A DNA stretch of 64,000 bases from positions 124,001 through 188,000 of the forward strand of contig NZ_CP064703.1 in assembly GCF_023101085.1 (NCBI RefSeq), read 5' to 3'. This DNA comes from Bradyrhizobium sp. 170. GTDB lineage: Bacteria > Pseudomonadota > Alphaproteobacteria > Rhizobiales > Xanthobacteraceae. How positions within the stretch are numbered: the first letter of the stretch is position 1; the number at the start of each line of letters is the position of its first letter. Below, in pieces: positions 57,758 through 64,000 of the stretch. A model generated the notes under the pieces. The model was given only the letters and a program-made list of their open reading frames with translations. It was not told the DNA's origin and searched no databases. Position numbers and translations under genes: made by a program.

Positions 57758-58435
57758 ATGTTTGCGCACATACGCGTGTTGATTGTGGCTTTGATGACGG
57801 CCGGGCCGGTTTTGGCGCAAGCCCAAGCTCAAGTCCAAGCTCAAGCCCCCGCCACCGCACCCGCCAAGCCGGTCAAAATGGTCGTCCTCGGCGATTCCTT
57901 GAGCGCCGGCCTTGGCCTTTCGGCCTCGGCGGCGTTTCCGGCGCGTTTGCAAAAAGCCTTGGGCGACAAGGGGATAAAGGTCGACATGATCAATGCCGGG
58001 GTGTCCGGCGACACCTCTTCCGGCGGTCGCGACCGGCTGGACTGGTCGATCCCAGAGGGAACCGAGGCGGTCATCCTCGAACTTGGCGCCAACGATGCCT
58101 TGCGTGGGATCGACCCGGCCGTCACCCGCGCCGCCCTCAGCGATATCCTGACGCGGCTGAAGGCGCGCAAGATCGCCGTGCTGATGTGCGGAATGCTCGC
58201 CCCGCCCAATTACGGAAGTGAATATGCCGCCCGCTTCAACGCAATCTATCCGGAGCTTTCAAAATCCTTCGGCGTGCCGCTCTACCCGTTCTTCCTGGAG
58301 GGGGTCGCCGCCGACGCCAAGCTCAACCAGGCGGACGGGTTGCATCCGACCGCAGAGGGCATCGATGCCATCGTGAAAAATATTCTGCCTATGGTGGAGG
58401 CATTTCTCGGCACGATCTCCGGGCAGCGGAGTTGA
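57758..58435 (+). CDS. tesA: Exported SGNH-hydrolase esterase (TesA-like)
   Basis: 225-residue esterase/lysophospholipase of the GDSL family, exported by a signal peptide (cleavage near QAQAQ). Catalytic serine in VVLGDSLSAGLG, oxyanion residues in NAGVSGDTSSGG and LGANDALRG, and the Asp/His pair in QADGLHPTAEG. ATG 57758 is preferred; a start at 57707 would lengthen the N-terminus and overlap the ybbA start. Gln/Ala repeats around residues 20-35 (AQAQAQVQAQAP) lie at the signal cleavage zone. Confidence 0.9.
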   Translation: MFAHIRVLIVALMTAGPVLAQAQAQVQAQAPATAPAKPVKMVVLGDSLSAGLGLSASAAFPARLQKALGDKGIKVDMINAGVSGDTSSGGRDRLDWSIPEGTEAVILELGANDALRGIDPAVTRAALSDILTRLKARKIAVLMCGMLAPPNYGSEYAARFNAIYPELSKSFGVPLYPFFLEGVAADAKLNQADGLHPTAEGIDAIVKNILPMVEAFLGTISGQRS

Positions 58436-58614
58436 AAAAGATGCAAACGAATAACGTTACCGCTGGTTTTCCCCGTAGCATTCCGGTCTGCCGGCGCGGC
58501 GTGCTTCGCAGGGTCATATAAGTCGGGTAGGAATTAGTGATCGGTGATTCGTCACCGGGTTTGCTGTCAGGCGTGAGCCTCCAAAGCTGACGCCTTCGCA
58601 TCGAGGATTTTGCG

Positions 58615-59151
58615 ATGCCGCGTTTGTTTGCTGGACTGGAAATTCCGGCCGAGATCGGCCAGAGCCTTTCCAATTTGCGTGGCGGCCTTCCCGGCGCCCG
58701 CTGGATCGATCCCGAAAATTACCACGTCACCTTGCGCTTCATCGGCGATATCGACGGCATGTCGGCGAATGAAATCGCCTCGATGCTGTTTCGGATCAAC
58801 CGCAAGCCGTTCGAGGTCAAGGTGCAGGGCCTGCAGAGTTTTGGCGGCAAGAAACCGCGCGCGGTGGTCGCTTCCGTCGAGCCGAGCCGGCCGCTGATCG
58901 AGCTGCAGGCCGAGCTCGAACGGCTGATGCAGCGGATCGGGCTCGATCCCGAGGGCCGCAAATTCACGCCACACGTGACGCTGGCGCGGCTGCATGATGC
59001 CTCCAGCCAGGACGTTGCCGATTATCTCTCGGTGCGCGGCTATTTTCCGAGCCGAACATTCATGGCGTCGCGCTTCGTGCTGTTCTCATCCCGCGCCTCC
59101 ACCGGCGGCGGGCCCTATGTGGTCGAGGATTCCTACGCGTTGAGTGCGTGA
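58615..59151 (+). CDS. thpR: RNA 2',3'-cyclic phosphodiesterase (2H family)
   Basis: 178-residue 2H phosphoesterase (LigT-like) with the two HxT motifs His37-Val-Thr39 (NYHVTLRFIG) and His120-Val-Thr122 (FTPHVTLARL). It opens RNA 2',3'-cyclic phosphate ends. ATG 58615 with AGGAT nine bases upstream. The 179 bases before it hold no other gene. Confidence 0.92.
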   Translation: MPRLFAGLEIPAEIGQSLSNLRGGLPGARWIDPENYHVTLRFIGDIDGMSANEIASMLFRINRKPFEVKVQGLQSFGGKKPRAVVASVEPSRPLIELQAELERLMQRIGLDPEGRKFTPHVTLARLHDASSQDVADYLSVRGYFPSRTFMASRFVLFSSRASTGGGPYVVEDSYALSA

Positions 59152-59177
59152 GGCTTGGTGCGCGTCACGTCCACCGC

Positions 59178-59278
59178 CGTCATCATCCGCGAAAGCGGAT
59201 GATCCAGTATACCAGAGACGCCTGAGATAGAACCGAGGGGCCGCGGCGTACTGGATACCCGCCTTCGCGGGTATGACG
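59178..59278. repeat. Palindromic intergenic repeat, family D (variant)
   Basis: Shares GAACCGAGGGGCCGCGGCGT and the outer arms with the other family D copies, but lacks the GTGCGCAATTGCGCAC palindrome. Confidence 0.75.
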
Positions 59279-59349
59279 GGCTGTGTTTGCATACCCCCAA
59301 CACCAATTCACGGCTTGCAATTTCTCTACGCTTGAGGCCGAAAGGGGCC

Positions 59350-60534
59350 ATGCTGTCGACCGACCCCACCTCGTTCCGCGCACAGTACCAGGCGCAGGTT
59401 TCCTCCGGCGCGATCGAGGCCGATCCCGCGCAGGCCGCCGCCGCCGAATCGTTCTCAGCGCTCGAGGAGCGGCTTTCGAGCTACAAGCCGGCGCGCAAGC
59501 TAAGCCTGCTTGGCCGGTTGTTCGGCGACAAGAGCGAGCCGCCGCCGCGGGGGCTTTACGTTCATGGCGAGGTCGGCCGCGGCAAGACCATGCTGATGGA
59601 CCTGTTCTTTCAGCACTCTCCGGTCCAGCACAAACGCCGCGCCCATTTCCACGAATTCATGGCCGAGGCGCATGAGAAGATCTACGCCTATCGCCAGAAC
59701 ATCGCGCGCGGCGAAATCGCGGACGGCGACGTGATCGAGCTGACGGCGAACGCCATCTTCGACGAGGCCTGGCTGCTGTGCTTCGACGAGTTTCACGTTA
59801 CCGACATCGCCGACGCCATGATCCTGGGGCGGCTGTTCTCAAAACTGTTCGAACTCGGCACCGTCGTGGTGGCGACCTCGAACGTCGCGCCCGAAGACCT
59901 CTACAAGGGCGGCCTCAACCGCGCGCTGTTCCTGCCCTTCATCACGCAGATCGAAGATCGCATGGACGTGCTGCGGCTCGACGCGCGCACGGATTTCCGG
60001 CTGGAAAAACTCGCCGGCGTGAAGATGTGGCTGGTGCCGCCGGACGATGAAGCCGGCGCCGCGCTCGATCGCGCCTGGCGCAAGATGACGGGCAACGCGC
60101 CGTGCAAGCCGCGCGACATCACGATCAAGGGCCGCGTTCTGCGCGTGCCCTGTTCGGCCCATGGCGTCGCGCGCTTTAGTTTCTCCGATATCTGCGAAAA
60201 ACCGCTGGCCGCGTCGGACTATCTGCGGCTGGCGCATGATTATCACACCATCCTGATAGACCGCATTCCGGTGATGGATTACCCCGAGAAGAATGCCGCC
60301 AAGCGTTTCATCTCGCTGATCGACACGCTCTATGACAATGCCGTGAAGCTGATGGCTTCGGCCGAGGCTGACCCGGTGTCGCTATACCTGGCGACCGATG
60401 GCAATGAGGCCAACGAGTTCAAGCGGACCTCGTCACGGCTGATCGAAATGAGCTCCGAATCCTACCTGGCGCTCCCGCACGGCCGGAAGGATTCCGCGGC
60501 GAGCGGGTCGAGCACGGGGCTGGTGGAAACGTAG
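59350..60534 (+). CDS. zapE: AFG1-family ATPase (ZapE)
   Basis: 394-residue P-loop ATPase of the AFG1/ZapE group, associated with the division ring and respiratory protein handling. Walker A is YVHGEVGRGKTMLMD near residue 75, followed by the helix HFHEFMAEAHEKI, Walker B LLCFDEFHVTD and sensor TSNVAPEDLYKGG. The C-terminal SRLIEMSSESYLAL is typical. ATG 59350 follows GAAAGGGGCC. It precedes mdh by 147 bases. Confidence 0.92.
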   Translation: MLSTDPTSFRAQYQAQVSSGAIEADPAQAAAAESFSALEERLSSYKPARKLSLLGRLFGDKSEPPPRGLYVHGEVGRGKTMLMDLFFQHSPVQHKRRAHFHEFMAEAHEKIYAYRQNIARGEIADGDVIELTANAIFDEAWLLCFDEFHVTDIADAMILGRLFSKLFELGTVVVATSNVAPEDLYKGGLNRALFLPFITQIEDRMDVLRLDARTDFRLEKLAGVKMWLVPPDDEAGAALDRAWRKMTGNAPCKPRDITIKGRVLRVPCSAHGVARFSFSDICEKPLAASDYLRLAHDYHTILIDRIPVMDYPEKNAAKRFISLIDTLYDNAVKLMASAEADPVSLYLATDGNEANEFKRTSSRLIEMSSESYLALPHGRKDSAASGSSTGLVET

Positions 60535-60621
60535 TCTTTCGCTGGCATGCCTGACCGAAATCGAGGCGGGGCCTTAGAATTGGGCACGCCCCGGCTTGAA
60601 CCGGTCATTCGAAAGGGATAA

Positions 60622-61650
<1,029 letters not shown>

Positions 61651-61660
61651 TTTTGCTCGG

Positions 61661-61692
61661 CTTTCGCTCCTTCGCGGGGGCGAAAGCGTTTT
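61661..61692 (+). terminator. Possible terminator between mdh and sucC
   Basis: Ten-base stem CTTTCGCTCC / GGGGCGAAAG (one U-G pair in RNA) followed by CGTTTT. Confidence 0.55.
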
Positions 61693-61708
61693 CAGGGTTG
61701 CAGTTCTA

Positions 61709-61727
61709 TTGGTATATGGTATGCCAA
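61709..61727. promoter_or_regulatory. TTGGTATA-type palindrome upstream of sucC
   Basis: TTGGTATA-TGG-TATGCCAA, 8-base arms with one mismatch, 57 bases before the sucC start. Shares its half-site with the perfect palindrome upstream of sdhC. Confidence 0.4.
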
Positions 61728-61783
61728 CTACCAATGCCGGTGAACTGTAGAACTCGCCGCTAAGGGTTTTGGGGAGCGTCCAG

Positions 61784-62980
<1,197 letters not shown>

Positions 62981-62982
62981 CA

Positions 62983-63459
62983 ATGGCTGACCATCTCGCT
63001 GCACCGACACCGCTGGAGGAACACCGCAAGCTCGAGGTGTTTGCGGGCGAGTGGGCCGGCGAGGAAGTGGTCTATCCGTCGCGCTGGACCGCCGGCGGTC
63101 CGGCGACCTCGCATGTGGTCGCGCGGATGGATCTCAACGGCTTCTACCTGATCCAGGACGCCCGCCAGATGCGCGACGGCAAGGAGACCTTCGCCACCCA
63201 CGGCGTGTTCACCTACGACCGCGACGACCGGCACTACAAATTATTCTGGCACGATTCGCTCGGCTACTACTCGCCGGCGCCGGCCTCCGGCGGCTGGACC
63301 GGCAAGACGTTGATCCTCGTGCGCGGCTCGCTGCGTGGCAATGCGCGCCATGTCTATGAAGTCGTCGACAACGACAACTACACCATGAAGATCCAGTTCT
63401 CGCCCGATGCCGAAGGATGGGCCGACGTGCTCACCGGCGTTTACCGGCGGATTCACTAA
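62983..63459 (+). CDS. DUF1579 protein within the suc operon
   Basis: 158-residue soluble protein with the DUF1579-like beta-barrel pattern: [20 protein letters not shown] at the start, [39 protein letters not shown] and a lipocalin-like end. The function is unknown. It starts two bases after the sucC stop with GGGAGG in place, and sucD starts 39 bases after it, so the gene is within the operon rather than beside it. It may bind a metabolite or help the enzyme, but that is inference. Confidence 0.82.
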   Translation: MADHLAAPTPLEEHRKLEVFAGEWAGEEVVYPSRWTAGGPATSHVVARMDLNGFYLIQDARQMRDGKETFATHGVFTYDRDDRHYKLFWHDSLGYYSPAPASGGWTGKTLILVRGSLRGNARHVYEVVDNDNYTMKIQFSPDAEGWADVLTGVYRRIH

Positions 63460-63498
63460 ACCCATCGTTCCCGATCACCTACGAAAGCGTTCTCAATC

Positions 63499-64000
63499 AT
63501 GTCCGTTCTGATCGACAAGAATACCAAAGTCATCTGCCAGGGTTTTACGGGCAAGAACGGCACGTTCCATTCGGAAGCCGCGGTCGCGTACGGCACCAAG
63601 ATGGTCGGCGGCACCTCGCCGGGTAAGGGCGGATCGACGCATCTCGGTCTGCCGGTGTTCGACACCGTTGCGGAAGCCCGCGAGAAGACAGGGGCGGACG
63701 CAAGCGTCATCTACGTGCCGCCGCCGGGTGCGGCGGACGCGATCTGCGAAGCGATCGATGCGGAAATTCCGCTGATCGTTTGCATCACCGAGGGCATTCC
63801 GGTGCTCGACATGGTCCGCGTGAAGCGCTCGTTGTCGGGATCGAAATCGCGCCTGATCGGGCCGAACTGCCCGGGCGTGATGACCGCGGGCGAGTGCAAG
63901 ATCGGCATCATGCCGGCCAACATCTTCAAGCCGGGCAGCGTCGGGATCGTTTCGCGGTCGGGCACGTTGACCTACGAAGCCGTGTTCCAGACCACCCAGG
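63499..64000 (+). CDS. sucD: Succinate-CoA ligase alpha subunit, cut by window edge
   Basis: First 167 residues of the CoA-binding subunit of succinyl-CoA synthetase. [58 protein letters not shown] and [18 protein letters not shown] are characteristic. The phospho-histidine region is beyond the window. It is the third gene of sucC-DUF1579-sucD. Confidence 0.97.
   Translation, partial: MSVLIDKNTKVICQGFTGKNGTFHSEAAVAYGTKMVGGTSPGKGGSTHLGLPVFDTVAEAREKTGADASVIYVPPPGAADAICEAIDAEIPLIVCITEGIPVLDMVRVKRSLSGSKSRLIGPNCPGVMTAGECKIGIMPANIFKPGSVGIVSRSGTLTYEAVFQTTQ

Overview
The window looks like a chromosomal segment of a Bradyrhizobium-type alphaproteobacterium (Bradyrhizobium, Rhodopseudomonas and relatives). 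The signs are high GC, the block ffh-rpsP-rimM-trmD-rplS-leuC-leuD, the pair ccmABCDG/acnA facing apart (the cycVWZXY-acnA arrangement known from B. japonicum), and many palindromic intergenic repeats of the rhizobial type. No rRNA, tRNA, CRISPR, prophage, plasmid or biosynthetic cluster was recognised. This is mostly core genome with a few accessory insertions.

Layout. 1-1460: 5' part of a sensor histidine kinase. 1743-5296: sdhCDAB on the minus strand. 5552-6733: a decayed LysR regulator and a TauE/SafE permease. 6988-9365: divergent malonyl-CoA synthetase and a short-chain dehydrogenase. 9561-13039: class IV aminotransferase, then a FAS1 protein, a cytochrome b and a Tat-exported molybdopterin oxidoreductase. 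13202-17248: an inserted-looking TPR gene, an MFS exporter and an EamA exporter. 17502-22013: leuB, a hexapeptide acetyltransferase, two exported or membrane proteins of unknown function, and asd. 22119-26388: beta-carbonic anhydrase, a CitE-like lyase, a DUF6455 protein, a glycosyltransferase, leuD and a zincin. 26500-28590: four small exported low-complexity proteins. 28662-34575: leuC and the ribosome/SRP block. 35100-37715: three probably exported proteins. 37899-42559: dapF-mtaB and ftsY-ispZ. 42715-49091: a helix-hairpin-helix protein, ccmABCDG and acnA. 49353-53224: DUF1223, a possible small RNA, DUF2794, an IS110-family element and a GNAT enzyme. 53365-58435: Bax-inhibitor homologue, and ybbP-ybbA divergent from tesA. 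58615-64000: thpR, zapE, mdh, sucC, a DUF1579 gene and the 5' part of sucD.

Together the window holds much of the TCA cycle (aconitase, succinyl-CoA synthetase, succinate dehydrogenase, malate dehydrogenase), all three leu genes after leuA, lysine/threonine precursor genes (asd, dapF), and the SRP targeting pair ffh/ftsY. Iron-demanding functions cluster together: cytochrome c maturation and aconitase share a 224-bp divergent promoter region. That region carries a 23-bp palindrome resembling an Irr/ICE iron-control box and a 21-bp tandem direct repeat.

Most convincing things for a second look: the ccmA-acnA control region; a TTGGTATA-type palindrome shared upstream of sdhC and sucC; a structured possible minus-strand small RNA with a strong terminator at 50249-50370; an IS110-family element with a long non-coding end that may encode a bridge RNA; the small exported protein cluster; and an in-frame 21-bp tandem repeat at the start of an RluA-type gene. 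I did not find one clear, wholly new multi-gene system.
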